DNA of 64,000 nt from positions 310,001-374,000 of the forward strand of contig NZ_NGJN01000002.1 in the NCBI RefSeq assembly GCF_002266855.1. Direction: 5' to 3'. Shown here piece after piece: positions 9,976 to 18,440 of this stretch; position 1 is the first letter of the stretch, and each line of letters opens with the position of its first letter. A program made the translations under genes and the position numbers. A model generated the notes under the pieces. It was not told the DNA's origin and searched no databases. It was given only the letters and a program-made list of their open reading frames with translations. This DNA comes from Winogradskyella aurantia (GTDB taxonomy: Bacteria > Bacteroidota > Bacteroidia > Flavobacteriales > Flavobacteriaceae).

Positions 9976-10527
9976 CTATCTAAAAAATTTGTTGATACCG
10001 ATACCAAAATTAAAACTGTTATAGGCATTTACCAGAACATCATAGTTAAACACAAAAAGGACTTCCAAACTTTCTTTTTCGAGTTCTAATCCATATTCTA
10101 CACCTAATCGTACTACGGTAAAATTGGCATTTTTTTCCCATTCTACACCGGCTCCAGCAGCAACTCCCAATGATTCTGTAATTTTATAGGTTCCAACTAA
10201 AATAGTAGAAAATGGCAATTCACGTTCTATGAACTCTTCTTCTGAATTGGCACTTTCTACAATAAAAGACTCAATGATAATATCGTTATGCAATCCGAAG
10301 GACCATTTGTCATTAAAAATATAATTATAATTTAAACCCAATGAAGGTGCTGACAATCTTTTGAGTTCTCCGTCAATGCGTCCTTGGTTAATATAAGTGT
10401 GACTAATAAATGCCCCTATAGAGTGTTTGTTGGATGCCTTAGTTTCAGTTTCTGGCTTTTGACTAAAGCAATCCGTTGAAAACAAGAATATGAAGAAGCT
10501 AAAAACTAATATACAATATGTCTTCAT
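9976..10527 (-). CDS. Secreted outer-membrane beta-barrel protein
   Basis: Start chosen at 10527 (MKTYCILVFSFF), which gives a proper signal peptide ending near CFSQ and avoids overlap with the upstream HAD gene; a longer frame begins at 10566. About 183 residues with porin-like strands (HSIGAFISHTYINQGRI, WSFGLHNDIII, LGVAAGAGVEWE, SFNFGIGINKFF). Small barrels of this type often accompany sugar or sulfate-ester utilisation genes, but no substrate can be inferred. It begins just 7 bp after the HAD gene stop and ends 9 bp before the FGE start, a tight operon. Confidence 0.6.
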   Translation of the reverse strand: MKTYCILVFSFFIFLFSTDCFSQKPETETKASNKHSIGAFISHTYINQGRIDGELKRLSAPSLGLNYNYIFNDKWSFGLHNDIIIESFIVESANSEEEFIERELPFSTILVGTYKITESLGVAAGAGVEWEKNANFTVVRLGVEYGLELEKESLEVLFVFNYDVLVNAYNSFNFGIGINKFFR

Positions 10528-10534
10528 ATAATGT

Positions 10535-11551
10535 TTATTGAAACGGAAAAACGGTTTTCCAATCATTTTTCATGTCTATGACCGTCCAGCCTTTCCCATG
10601 CGCTTCGTCAAGCCCTTTGTCTAATCTGCCTATTGATGATTCACGATCATAGGCCCATTCACGCTCTGCATCGGTATGATGCAAATATAACTGAAAACTT
10701 GGATAGGTATTGGAATCTGTGTATTGTAACATCTGTAAGTCACCATCGGAGTTGCCTGAAGCGAAAATAGGTTTTTTACCAATATGTTGATATATACCCA
10801 CTGGCTTACCTTCTTTGTCATCAATAAAATCTATCTCTGGTAATTTAATAATTGAGGCTTTGCCATCAGTGTAGTCAAATTTAGCTTTTATACTGCTACC
10901 TATAATCTGGTCTGATGGAATACCATAGGCCTCAGAAGCCCACACACGCATAAAATCGATACCACCTCCTGAAACAATAAACGTTTTAAATTCGTTAGCT
11001 CTCAAATATGCCAATAACTCCACCATAGGTTGATAAATTAAAGCACTATAAGGCTGATTAAATCGTGGATGTTTTGTAGTCTTCAACCAATTAGAAACTG
11101 CTTTTTTATAGGCCTCACCAGTCATTCCAGAGTGGCTTACCATAACCAATTCTAATAACCCATGCTCTCCAGAAGCCATGAGTCCTTTCATATCATTATT
11201 TATAACAGATTTAAAGGGTTCCTTGTCCTTCCATTCTGGGTGATCCTTGGCCATGGCTTTAACTTGGTCAATTGCGAAAAACAATTGGAAGTAAGCAGGC
11301 TGTTCTGCCCAAAGATTTCCATCATTATCGAAAGTTGCAATACGATCTTCAATAGGCACAAAATCTGGACCTTGTGTAGTGACTTTTTCTATAAAATCTA
11401 TTATCGCAGTTTTGGTTGCGCCGTCATTCCATGACGATAAAGGATCTGAAATCTCGTCAATGGTTGTTGCAGCCTCTTCATTTTGATCACTCCCTTCCTT
11501 ACATGAAAAAAAAGTGATTCCGATAAACAGTATATAAATTATATTTTTCAT
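10535..11551 (-). CDS. HAD-superfamily phosphatase, lipoprotein
   Basis: Start set at 11551 (MKNIIYILF) because it opens a lipoprotein signal peptide with lipobox TFFSC (Cys17); the longer frame from 11569 would precede it with six charged residues. The HAD motifs are complete: motif I IATFDNDGNLW, motif II FIVSGGGIDF and motif IV ASGNSDGDLQML. It resembles phosphoserine-phosphatase-like haloacid dehalogenase hydrolases and is predicted to be periplasmic. It sits between the arylsulfatase and the FGE gene, which suggests a role in processing sulfated or phosphorylated substrates; that is inference. Confidence 0.82.
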   Translation of the reverse strand: MKNIIYILFIGITFFSCKEGSDQNEEAATTIDEISDPLSSWNDGATKTAIIDFIEKVTTQGPDFVPIEDRIATFDNDGNLWAEQPAYFQLFFAIDQVKAMAKDHPEWKDKEPFKSVINNDMKGLMASGEHGLLELVMVSHSGMTGEAYKKAVSNWLKTTKHPRFNQPYSALIYQPMVELLAYLRANEFKTFIVSGGGIDFMRVWASEAYGIPSDQIIGSSIKAKFDYTDGKASIIKLPEIDFIDDKEGKPVGIYQHIGKKPIFASGNSDGDLQMLQYTDSNTYPSFQLYLHHTDAEREWAYDRESSIGRLDKGLDEAHGKGWTVIDMKNDWKTVFPFQ

Positions 11552-11570
11552 CTTTCTCGGCTTAAGCAAA

Positions 11571-11598
11571 AAAAAGGCAGACCGAAGTCTGCCTTTTT
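11571..11598 (-). terminator. Strong intrinsic terminator between sulfatase and HAD genes
   Basis: A perfect 12-bp stem (AAAAAGGCAGAC / GTCTGCCTTTTT) with a CGAA loop. It follows the sulfatase stop and lies only 19 bp before the HAD start on the same strand. The flanking A and T runs make it potentially active in both directions. Confidence 0.85.
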
Positions 11599-11610
11599 AG
11601 TAGCTATATA

Positions 11611-13170
11611 TTAATTACTTTTTGTAGTCATGTTTTCTATTTGCTTTTCAACTTTGGATAGACTCCAATCACCAGCCGTTTGACTCGGTGGGTAATCCTT
11701 AAAGGTGGAAAGGAAATTAAACGCATAGCTTTGTATGGCTATTAAAATATACGCTCTGTCTATATACCAATCGTAATAGGTGTTAGAACCTTTATATGCT
11801 TTTTCAAAAGGGTCACGACGTAAATTAGTCAATAATGGTGCTCTTAATTCAACAAAAGGCTCTAGCCATATCTGCAATTGACGTGCTCTGTTTTCTAAGA
11901 ATGTAGCCTTCCAATCACCATAACGCAAGGCAGCAATGGATCCTGCATCATTCACATATATAAATCCTTCTCTCGGGGATTCTTTGGTTTTACCCATTAG
12001 ATAATCCAATTGATTGTAGCCATCTATATAATTTTTGTACGATCTACCATTAATAGTGGTTCCTTTCCTTAATTGTTCTTTAATATCTGGATTCCCAGCA
12101 GCCGCTGCAAAGGTTGGTAACCAATCTTCATGAGCTACAATACCATTTAAGGTAACACCAGCAGGAAACTTTCCTGGCCAACGTACAAAGGCAGGCACGC
12201 GGTATGCACCTTCCCAGTTCGAATTTTTTTCACCATGGAAGGGCGTTGTACCAGCATCTGGCCAGGTGTTGTAGTGTGGACCGTTATCTGTAGAATACAT
12301 GACTATGGTGTTATCAGCGATACCTAATTCGTCAAGTAAGTCTAATAATTGACCAACGTGCATATCGTGTTCAATCATACCATCGGTGTACTCATCATTT
12401 CCTGGGTTACGCATGTCGTCTTTAACATGGGTTCTAAAATGCATACGTGTGGCATTCCACCACGTAAAGAATGGCTTACCGTCTTCTACTTGTTTTTTAA
12501 TAAATTCTTTGGCTGCTTCAAGCGTTTCGTAATCAATGTTTTCCATGCGCTTTTTATCAAGCGGCCCTGTATCTTCAATACGCTGTCCACCCTTACCATC
12601 TGCCCAACTGTGAATAACCCCACGAGGGCCAAATTTTTCTCTAAATGTTTGACCATCCTTTAGTACCATATCTCCAGGATAATCAAAATTTTCTGGTTCT
12701 TCCTCTGCATTTAAATGGTATAAATTCCCAAAGAATTCATCAAATCCATGCATGGTTGGTAAATGCTCATCGCGGTCACCTTGGTGGTTTTTACCAAACT
12801 GACCTGTAGTATAGCCTTGCCCCTTAAGAACCGTCGCCATAGTGACATCTGTTTTTTGCCAGCCTTCCATTGCCCCCGGCATACCAACTTTAGTCATACC
12901 AGATCGTACAGGAACAGACCCGCTGATAAAAGCAGCACGACCAGCCGTACAACTTTGTTGTGCATAATAGTCCGTAAAACCAACACCTTCTTTGGCTACC
13001 CGATCAATATTGGGTGTCATATAACCCATCATACCCCTATTGTTGTGGCTGATGTTCCAAGTGCCGATGTCATCGCCCCAAATCACCAGGATGTTTGGCT
13101 TTTTGTTTTTTTGTGCATTAGAAAACCCAAAACAGGCCACTAATAGAAGAGTAAAAAGTGTTTTTTTCAT
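11611..13170 (-). CDS. Arylsulfatase (S1 family), exported
   Basis: 519 residues with a signal peptide (MKKTLFTLLLVACFGFSNAQ). Sulfatase fold: NILVIWGDDIG supplies the metal-binding Asp33/Asp34 pair, and Cys74 lies in CTAGR, the residue to be oxidised to formylglycine. The signature is C-x-A-x-R rather than the commoner C-x-P-x-R. Further motifs are GQFGKNHQG, MYSTDNGPHYNTWPDAGTTP and HGEKNSNWEGAYRVP. It hydrolyses a sulfate ester in the periplasm or at the cell surface; the natural substrate is unknown. The gene follows the Crp/Fnr regulator and has its own promoter-like region at 13309-13335. Confidence 0.93.
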   Translation of the reverse strand: MKKTLFTLLLVACFGFSNAQKNKKPNILVIWGDDIGTWNISHNNRGMMGYMTPNIDRVAKEGVGFTDYYAQQSCTAGRAAFISGSVPVRSGMTKVGMPGAMEGWQKTDVTMATVLKGQGYTTGQFGKNHQGDRDEHLPTMHGFDEFFGNLYHLNAEEEPENFDYPGDMVLKDGQTFREKFGPRGVIHSWADGKGGQRIEDTGPLDKKRMENIDYETLEAAKEFIKKQVEDGKPFFTWWNATRMHFRTHVKDDMRNPGNDEYTDGMIEHDMHVGQLLDLLDELGIADNTIVMYSTDNGPHYNTWPDAGTTPFHGEKNSNWEGAYRVPAFVRWPGKFPAGVTLNGIVAHEDWLPTFAAAAGNPDIKEQLRKGTTINGRSYKNYIDGYNQLDYLMGKTKESPREGFIYVNDAGSIAALRYGDWKATFLENRARQLQIWLEPFVELRAPLLTNLRRDPFEKAYKGSNTYYDWYIDRAYILIAIQSYAFNFLSTFKDYPPSQTAGDWSLSKVEKQIENMTTKSN

Positions 13171-13220
13171 AGTTTTTATAGTTAGAATTAATAGATTGAT
13201 TAATTAATGGTCTCTTAACA

Positions 13221-13235
13221 AGTTAGTATATAACT
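13221..13235. repeat. Short inverted repeat AGTTA-N5-TAACT in sulfatase leader
   Basis: Five-base arms (13221-13225 and 13231-13235) lie between the putative promoter and the sulfatase start. One arm shares GTTAG with the larger palindrome at 13309-13326, so it could be a weaker second site for the same protein. With arms this short, chance is possible. Confidence 0.25.
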
Positions 13236-13308
13236 GATCTAAAGTTATAAAATATTATTTATACCAAGATAACTGTAAACATTAATTCTTTGTAACCCGA
13301 GTCAATAG

Positions 13309-13326
13309 ACCTAACTTTAGTTAGGT
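13309..13326. promoter_or_regulatory. Perfect palindrome, candidate operator of sulfatase gene
   Basis: ACCTAAC-TTTA-GTTAGGT is a perfect 7-4-7 inverted repeat, immediately downstream of a minus-strand -7 element at 13328-13335 and hence near the predicted transcription start. The core CTAAC-N4-GTTAG has the half-site spacing used by FNR-type dimers. No T-run follows on the minus strand, which argues against a terminator of the upstream gene. Confidence 0.5.
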
Positions 13327-13327
13327 A

Positions 13328-13335
13328 CAAATGTA
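13328..13335 (-). promoter_or_regulatory. -7 promoter element for sulfatase gene
   Basis: Minus strand reads TACATTTG, an exact match to the Bacteroidota consensus TAnnTTTG. It lies about 158 bp upstream of the sulfatase start, implying a long leader, and abuts the palindrome at 13309. Confidence 0.45.
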
Positions 13336-13360
13336 ATCGACATCGTAAGTCAAAAAAATA

Positions 13361-13954
13361 TCATTTGATAGGTTTTCTCCTAGATTTTTTAATTCTATGT
13401 ATGGTCAATGGCGTAACCCCTAAAAAACTGGCTATATGTTTATCGAATGTAGATTTTAAGTATTTGGGATTCCACTTGATTAAGTCTATGTAGCGCTCTT
13501 TTGGCGTCATCGCTACAAACGTATTAATACGATGTGAAAAGGTAAGAATGACTTCTTTAAGAAAGCCAAGGTAAAACTGCATGAGTTTTGGATTTTCTAG
13601 GGCTAATTCCTCTAGTTGATTGACATCAAATTTGAGAAAATGTACTTCACCTATGGCTTCAACATCTAAGTTTTGCATGTCTTCACTAAAGACTAAAGCT
13701 TCTCCAAAAATATAGCCTTCGGATCTGAGATGGTTTGTGATTTCCTTGCCCTCCTTATTAATTTGATAAGCTCGGGCAGATCCTTTTAGTAGAACTAATA
13801 AGTTATTATCAGACCGGCCTCTTTTTAAAATAATTTCTTTATTTTTTTTTGAGCCGTAAGTGCATATCGATAAAAAAATATCAAGTTCTTTTGTTTCTAG
13901 ATCAGGAAAATATGAACCTACTAATTCTTTTATTTTTGGTTTGGACAGCGTCAT
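13361..13954 (-). CDS. Crp/Fnr-family transcriptional regulator
   Basis: 197 residues. The N-terminal cyclic-nucleotide-binding-like beta-roll (about 25-140) has LLKGSARAYQINKEGKEITN and EGYIFGEALVF. A short C-terminal helix-turn-helix follows (about 165-190): DKHIASFLGVTPLTIHRIKK. The roll shows no clear full cAMP-binding signature and no FNR cysteine cluster, so the effector is unknown. The HTH domain is compact, as is common in flavobacterial members. The gene lies directly upstream of the sulfatase, on the same strand, making that locus the obvious candidate target (inference). Confidence 0.88.
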   Translation of the reverse strand: MTLSKPKIKELVGSYFPDLETKELDIFLSICTYGSKKNKEIILKRGRSDNNLLVLLKGSARAYQINKEGKEITNHLRSEGYIFGEALVFSEDMQNLDVEAIGEVHFLKFDVNQLEELALENPKLMQFYLGFLKEVILTFSHRINTFVAMTPKERYIDLIKWNPKYLKSTFDKHIASFLGVTPLTIHRIKKSRRKPIK

Positions 13955-14053
13955 AGGACGTTTTGTATTGGTCTTAAACTTAAAATTTTAAATAGGTTTA
14001 CGTTGTCCTTATCAAGTAAGACGTTCTTATTTTTTTAAAGGATATGCGATACT

Positions 14054-14689
14054 TTAATCAGTATCAATTCTAAACACCAGCCCGCCACTAAAGCCACCTA
14101 CGATTTGGGTTGAACCCGTCGTAACACCTGCGCCACCAGTACCTACATAGAATCCGCCATAATTTACAGGGAAATACAAATTACCTTGGAGATTAAGGCC
14201 AATGGCATCCGTAAACATAATATTAACCCCTGCCTCAAAATTAAAGGCAAAATACGTATTACTGCTCAGATTGAGATTGGGAAATTCATTTCTATTTATA
14301 TTTTTTGGTGTAACCACCGCAATGCCTAATCCACTACCAACAAACGGTTTCACTTTTCCATCCTTTAAGTATTTTTGAATCCCCAGCAAAAACCAGTCTG
14401 TTTGAAGGTCTGATATCCTTACATTTCTGTTGTTGGTAAAGTCTACATCACGGCCCGTAAATTCCGTTCCCATACTCACATAGGATAATTTGGCAACGTA
14501 TCCTGGCCTAAACTCAATACCACCAGCAATACCCCATTGGCCACTTGGCTCAGCTCTTACGGAACTAAAGACATAATCTATCCGAGTTCCAAATTGATAC
14601 CCATAGGATGGCGTAATTTCAATGGCTTGGGCTGAAGCTGCAAAACTTATTGTTAAGCAGAGAAGGGCAAGAATAAATCGGTTTTTCAT
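14054..14689 (-). CDS. Outer-membrane beta-barrel (OmpW-like/porin) protein
   Basis: 211 residues with a signal peptide ending at SFAASAQA. Alternating strands follow (EITPSYGYQFGTRIDYVF, VKPFVGSGLGIAVVTPK, AFNFEAGVNIMF), and the C-terminal half is glycine-rich (GGFYVGTGGAGVTTGSTQIV). It resembles small OmpW-like or porin-family barrels. It is the last gene of a three-gene minus-strand unit: lipoprotein (16372), transporter-like barrel (15691), this barrel. No substrate motif is visible. Confidence 0.6.
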   Translation of the reverse strand: MKNRFILALLCLTISFAASAQAIEITPSYGYQFGTRIDYVFSSVRAEPSGQWGIAGGIEFRPGYVAKLSYVSMGTEFTGRDVDFTNNRNVRISDLQTDWFLLGIQKYLKDGKVKPFVGSGLGIAVVTPKNINRNEFPNLNLSSNTYFAFNFEAGVNIMFTDAIGLNLQGNLYFPVNYGGFYVGTGGAGVTTGSTQIVGGFSGGLVFRIDTD

Positions 14690-14716
14690 AATTTTATTTT
14701 TTAAATGTTGAGAAAG

Positions 14717-15691
14717 TTATAAAAATAGATGTGACCAACCAAAAATAAAGCTGTGGGTATTTGAACCGATTTCCTTTAAGGTGGCCGAATTCAAATATAC
14801 CAACTTTATACTTTGTAATTTAGAAATTTTATAACCTACTGAGCCAGCAGATAAGAGATTGGTCCTTAAATCTGCACTTGAAACATTATTGACTATTGAT
14901 TCTCCGCCTATGCCATAACTTAGGCTTATGGACGCCCACATTTTGGGATTAAATCGTTTGATCAAATGGGTTTGAAATGCAAAAATAGGGTCTTGTTTCC
15001 GCGTTGTGTCTCCAAAAAAATTATTGTTATTACTAAAGAAGAATACAGACCCCGTAAGTTCATAAGACCAATCCCCCCAATTATGTACCATACCTATCTG
15101 TGGCCTAATGATGATTTGGTTTTGACCAATATTAATAAGCTTTTCGTTAAAGTATTGCCCTGTTGGAAATGTTATGGCCACTGAAGCACCAAACGTTGTA
15201 TATACAGGATGGGCCTTGTAATAGGCTTGTAGCTCACTAGCGTTGCCAGGAGGTGGGCCGCTAAAATTAATTGAAAATCTTAAACGTGAATCTCCAAAGC
15301 CATTGCGGTACACACTTGCTGGATTACCACTTAATTTCCCTTCAAACAACATAAAGTTATAAGGTAAAGTTAAATCAACCCTAGCGAGTTTTTTACCGAG
15401 TTTAAAAGGTTTTATATAGGATAAAATCAGGGTGCTGACATTCACGGAAACATCTTCTGCCTGCAAAATGGGGTCGAACAGAACATCACCAAAACTATAG
15501 ATGTAACCCGCACCAATAATATCAGATTTTAAAGGTAGTGAAGACCACCGACGTGGTTCAATATCTTGGGCACTGGTATTTAATGCCGTACTTATAAAAA
15601 AGATTGAAATTAAAACTTTAGAATAGAGTTGTACAAATGGCCTTAGACCTTTTCGGTATTCCTTCTTAATATTTGAATTAAACAACAACAT
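14717..15691 (-). CDS. Outer-membrane transporter-like barrel (Phenol_MetA_deg family)
   Basis: 324 residues. The N-terminal signal region is unusually long for the annotated start (hydrophobic core about 26-42, ending at NTSAQ), so translation may begin further in. The family signature near the start (RRWSSLPLKSDIIGAGYIYS, then GDVLFDP and EDVSVNVS) matches the outer-membrane family often annotated as a phenol-degradation-pathway transporter. Strands then continue to a terminal SHLFL. Members are predicted to pass hydrophobic or aromatic compounds, but biochemical proof is sparse. It starts 18 bp after the upstream lipoprotein gene. Confidence 0.72.
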   Translation of the reverse strand: MLLFNSNIKKEYRKGLRPFVQLYSKVLISIFFISTALNTSAQDIEPRRWSSLPLKSDIIGAGYIYSFGDVLFDPILQAEDVSVNVSTLILSYIKPFKLGKKLARVDLTLPYNFMLFEGKLSGNPASVYRNGFGDSRLRFSINFSGPPPGNASELQAYYKAHPVYTTFGASVAITFPTGQYFNEKLINIGQNQIIIRPQIGMVHNWGDWSYELTGSVFFFSNNNNFFGDTTRKQDPIFAFQTHLIKRFNPKMWASISLSYGIGGESIVNNVSSADLRTNLLSAGSVGYKISKLQSIKLVYLNSATLKEIGSNTHSFIFGWSHLFL

Positions 15692-15709
15692 TCATGAATT
15701 AGGCCATGT

Positions 15710-16372
15710 CTATTTCTTATCAAGTGCTTTCATAATTTCCTCAGTGTATTTATCTGCGGTTTTATAAGCATCTTTAGGATTCTCAATTGTGGTTGTCACT
15801 ACGGCAATCAATTGGTCATTGTCGTCAGCTCCTAAACTGTAAGCCACAGTTTCCAAATAATAGGTTTTTGTAGTGTAAGTTGTTGGGGTAGTATTTCCAA
15901 TAGTAACACCGTATACATAAGGTTGATAATAATAGCCATAAAAACTACCGTAGTAGGGTGGGTAAAATGTATTCCAAGGGTCATTAAAATAATAATTGTT
16001 ATTGGAGGTGGTTGTGCGTTCTCTAACATCCTTAACTGATGTTAAAACGACGGCGTCGAAACCTTCGTTATTTAAGATTTCCCTAATCATTTTTTTTCGT
16101 TCCTCTGTCATTTCCTCCGTCGGTGTTGTTGGTCCGAATTTACTGAAGCTTGGTGTGGCATTTATGCCTCTGGCAATGAGCTTGTCGGCAATCTCACGTT
16201 CAAAGGCAATTTTGGCTGATTTATTTGAGGACCGCGCCATAACCAACACGTTTTTATAATTGTGCTTTGATGCTTCTGGAGATTTCCATGCGTCAACAAC
16301 CTTGATACCACCGCAATTCAACAGCATAGACAGTAACACGGAAAGACTTAAAAATTTAAAAATTGATTTCAT
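15710..16372 (-). CDS. Tyrosine-rich lipoprotein of unknown function
   Basis: 220 residues with lipobox SMLLNC (Cys20). The region to about residue 118 resembles DUF4136-like lipoproteins (VVDAWKSPEA, NYKNVLVMA, then FDAVVLTSVKD). A Tyr/Asn/Pro-rich low-complexity stretch follows at about 127-170 (NNNYYFNDPWNTFYPPYYGS), and the C-terminal region is charged. The family is unassigned experimentally. As first gene of the unit with two outer-membrane barrels, it may help assemble or partner them (inference). Confidence 0.6.
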   Translation of the reverse strand: MKSIFKFLSLSVLLSMLLNCGGIKVVDAWKSPEASKHNYKNVLVMARSSNKSAKIAFEREIADKLIARGINATPSFSKFGPTTPTEEMTEERKKMIREILNNEGFDAVVLTSVKDVRERTTTSNNNYYFNDPWNTFYPPYYGSFYGYYYQPYVYGVTIGNTTPTTYTTKTYYLETVAYSLGADDNDQLIAVVTTTIENPKDAYKTADKYTEEIMKALDKK

Positions 16373-16470
16373 TTCTTAATGTAATTAGAGGCCTAAAATA
16401 CATATTTCTGTGTATTAAAGTTGTATGCAAATGCAAATTATGTATTTTAACCATCGACATGTGATTTACA

Positions 16471-17694
16471 TTGAAGAATTTGTTTAAAAATATTGGGCCT
16501 GGAGCTTTGGTCGCCGCTGCTTTTATAGGTCCTGGCACTGTAACAGTCTGCACCATTGCTGGCGTTAATTTTGGATATGCGCTATTGTGGGCGATGCTCT
16601 TATCTATTTTCGCTACCATTATCCTTCAAGAGATGGCCGCTAGACTTGGGGTAGTGTCACAGCTGGGCCTTTCGGAAATTATACGAAGCCAAATAACGCA
16701 TCCTATTTTAAAAATCATAGCCTTGGTTTTAATTATATCGGCTATCATTATTGGAAATACCGCCTACGAAGCTGGAAACATAAATGGTGGTGCGCTCGGA
16801 TTAGAAACACTTTTTGGGTTTAAATCAGTCGAGTTTTTATATTTTAATTTCAATTTCTATGCTCTTCTTATAGGCTTTATAGCTTTTGTTGCCCTCTATG
16901 CGGGGACTTATAGGACCATTGAACGTTTTTTGGTGTTTTTGGTTGCCTTAATGAGTGTGGCTTTTATATCAACAGCTGTTATTACCAAACCAAATCTATC
17001 TGAATTACTTTCAGGCCTGTTTACACCAACACTGGAGAAAAAAAGCCTTCTGGCTGTTATAGGATTGATAGGCACAACAGTGGTGCCTTATAATTTATTT
17101 CTGCATGCATCTTTGGCCAAAGCAAAATGGAACTCCGTTAAGGACGTTAAGTATGCAAGGCGCGACACAATTTTTGCGGTTGTCTTGGGAGGCGTTGTTA
17201 GCATGTCCATTATTATTTCGGCGGCAGAAATACCTATGACTGATATTTCAAATGCGTCTGATTTAGCATTGAGTTTGGAGCCAATATTTGGAGCCTATGC
17301 TAAGTATTTCTTATCCATAGGGCTTTTTGCTGCAGGCATAACCAGTGCTATTACCGCACCATTAGCAGCAGCTTACGTGGCAAGCGGTTGTCTGGGCTGG
17401 TCCTCAAACTTAACCTCTATGCGGTTTAGGTTGGTTTGGATGTGCGTCTTGGGCTTAGGTGTGTTGTCTTCGAGTTTAGGATTTAAAGCCATTTCCATAA
17501 TAAAATTTGCTCAGGTTGCTAATGGGCTATTATTACCGATAATAGCCATATTTTTATTGTGGGTAATGAATAATTCCAAGGTGTTAAAGGAGAATGTCAA
17601 TACTACTTTTCAAAATAGTCTTGGTGTAGGTATAATAATTGTGACTGTAGTTTTAGGAATTAAAGGTATATTAAGCGTATTGGATATTGTATAA
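16471..17694 (+). CDS. NRAMP-fold transporter without canonical metal ligands
   Basis: 407 residues with about 11 membrane helices; starts at TTG (no in-frame ATG fits, and MKNLFKNIGPG matches the family start). It belongs to the NRAMP/SLC11 family (LeuT fold), but the residues that bind Mn/Fe are replaced. The TM1 DPGN motif reads GPGT (Gly20, Thr23) and the TM6 MPH motif reads VPY (Val205, Tyr207). It therefore probably does not carry transition metals in the usual way. Its stop overlaps the start of pxpA by one base, and pxpB and pxpC follow, so 5-oxoproline or a related amino-acid derivative is a plausible substrate (inference). Confidence 0.85.
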   Translation: MKNLFKNIGPGALVAAAFIGPGTVTVCTIAGVNFGYALLWAMLLSIFATIILQEMAARLGVVSQLGLSEIIRSQITHPILKIIALVLIISAIIIGNTAYEAGNINGGALGLETLFGFKSVEFLYFNFNFYALLIGFIAFVALYAGTYRTIERFLVFLVALMSVAFISTAVITKPNLSELLSGLFTPTLEKKSLLAVIGLIGTTVVPYNLFLHASLAKAKWNSVKDVKYARRDTIFAVVLGGVVSMSIIISAAEIPMTDISNASDLALSLEPIFGAYAKYFLSIGLFAAGITSAITAPLAAAYVASGCLGWSSNLTSMRFRLVWMCVLGLGVLSSSLGFKAISIIKFAQVANGLLLPIIAIFLLWVMNNSKVLKENVNTTFQNSLGVGIIIVTVVLGIKGILSVLDIV

Positions 17695-18434
17695 TGACGG
17701 AATTTCAAATAGATATTAATGCCGATGTTGGTGAGGGGCTCAATAATGAAGAGGCGCTTTTACCTCACCTAAGCTCCTGCAACATAGCTTGTGGAGGTCA
17801 TGCCGGGGACAATGCCACCATGACTGCCATAACAAAGCTAGCTAAAGAGTACCAAGTTAAAATTGGAGCACATCCGTCATTTCCTGATAAGGCTAATTTT
17901 GGGAGAAGGCCAATGGAAATTTCGTGTTCCGATTTGTTTCAAAGTTTGAAAAATCAGATTATGGATATGGTAAGGATTACCCAGGCACAAAACGCGAAGC
18001 TGCATCATATTAAGCCTCATGGCGCATTGTATAATCTCGCTGCATACGACAAGAGTATTGCCTCAACAATTGTTGATGTGATACATAGTATTGACTCCAA
18101 TTTAAAATTATATGCGCCCTATGATTCTGTAATTGCGGCAAAGGCCATGGCTGAAAATATTGAAGTTGTGTTTGAGGCCTTTGCAGATCGGAACTATAAC
18201 AATGACTTAAGTCTTGTTTCACGACAAAATGAAAACGCCATAATAACAAACACCGAACAAGTTTTGTCGCATGTCGTCCGCATTGTAAAAGAGAATAGGG
18301 TAAAAACAATTGAGGGGGTGGAAAAGGTGATAAAAGCGTCTACCTTATGCGTTCATGGAGACACTGAAAATGCTATTGAGATTTTAAGATACCTTAATGA
18401 CAATTTACCAAAATTTGGAATAGGGATTCAATAA
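17694..18434 (+). CDS. pxpA: 5-oxoprolinase subunit A (LamB/YcsF family)
   Basis: 246 residues of the LamB/YcsF family. Conserved segments are DINADVGEG at the N-terminus, SCNIACGGHAGD (about 28-39), GAHPSFPD, HIKPHGALYN (about 103-112) and FADRNY. PxpA works with PxpB and PxpC as an ATP-dependent bacterial 5-oxoprolinase, opening pyroglutamate to glutamate in the cytoplasm. The start codon shares one base with the transporter stop (TAATG), showing translational coupling. pxpB begins 6 bp downstream. Confidence 0.93.
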   Translation: MTEFQIDINADVGEGLNNEEALLPHLSSCNIACGGHAGDNATMTAITKLAKEYQVKIGAHPSFPDKANFGRRPMEISCSDLFQSLKNQIMDMVRITQAQNAKLHHIKPHGALYNLAAYDKSIASTIVDVIHSIDSNLKLYAPYDSVIAAKAMAENIEVVFEAFADRNYNNDLSLVSRQNENAIITNTEQVLSHVVRIVKENRVKTIEGVEKVIKASTLCVHGDTENAIEILRYLNDNLPKFGIGIQ

Positions 18435-18440
18435 ACCATT

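Noticed and set aside
12763-13143. A 126-codon plus-strand frame inside the sulfatase gene
   Set aside because: It is antisense to a well-conserved sulfatase, has no recognisable domain and reflects codon shadows.
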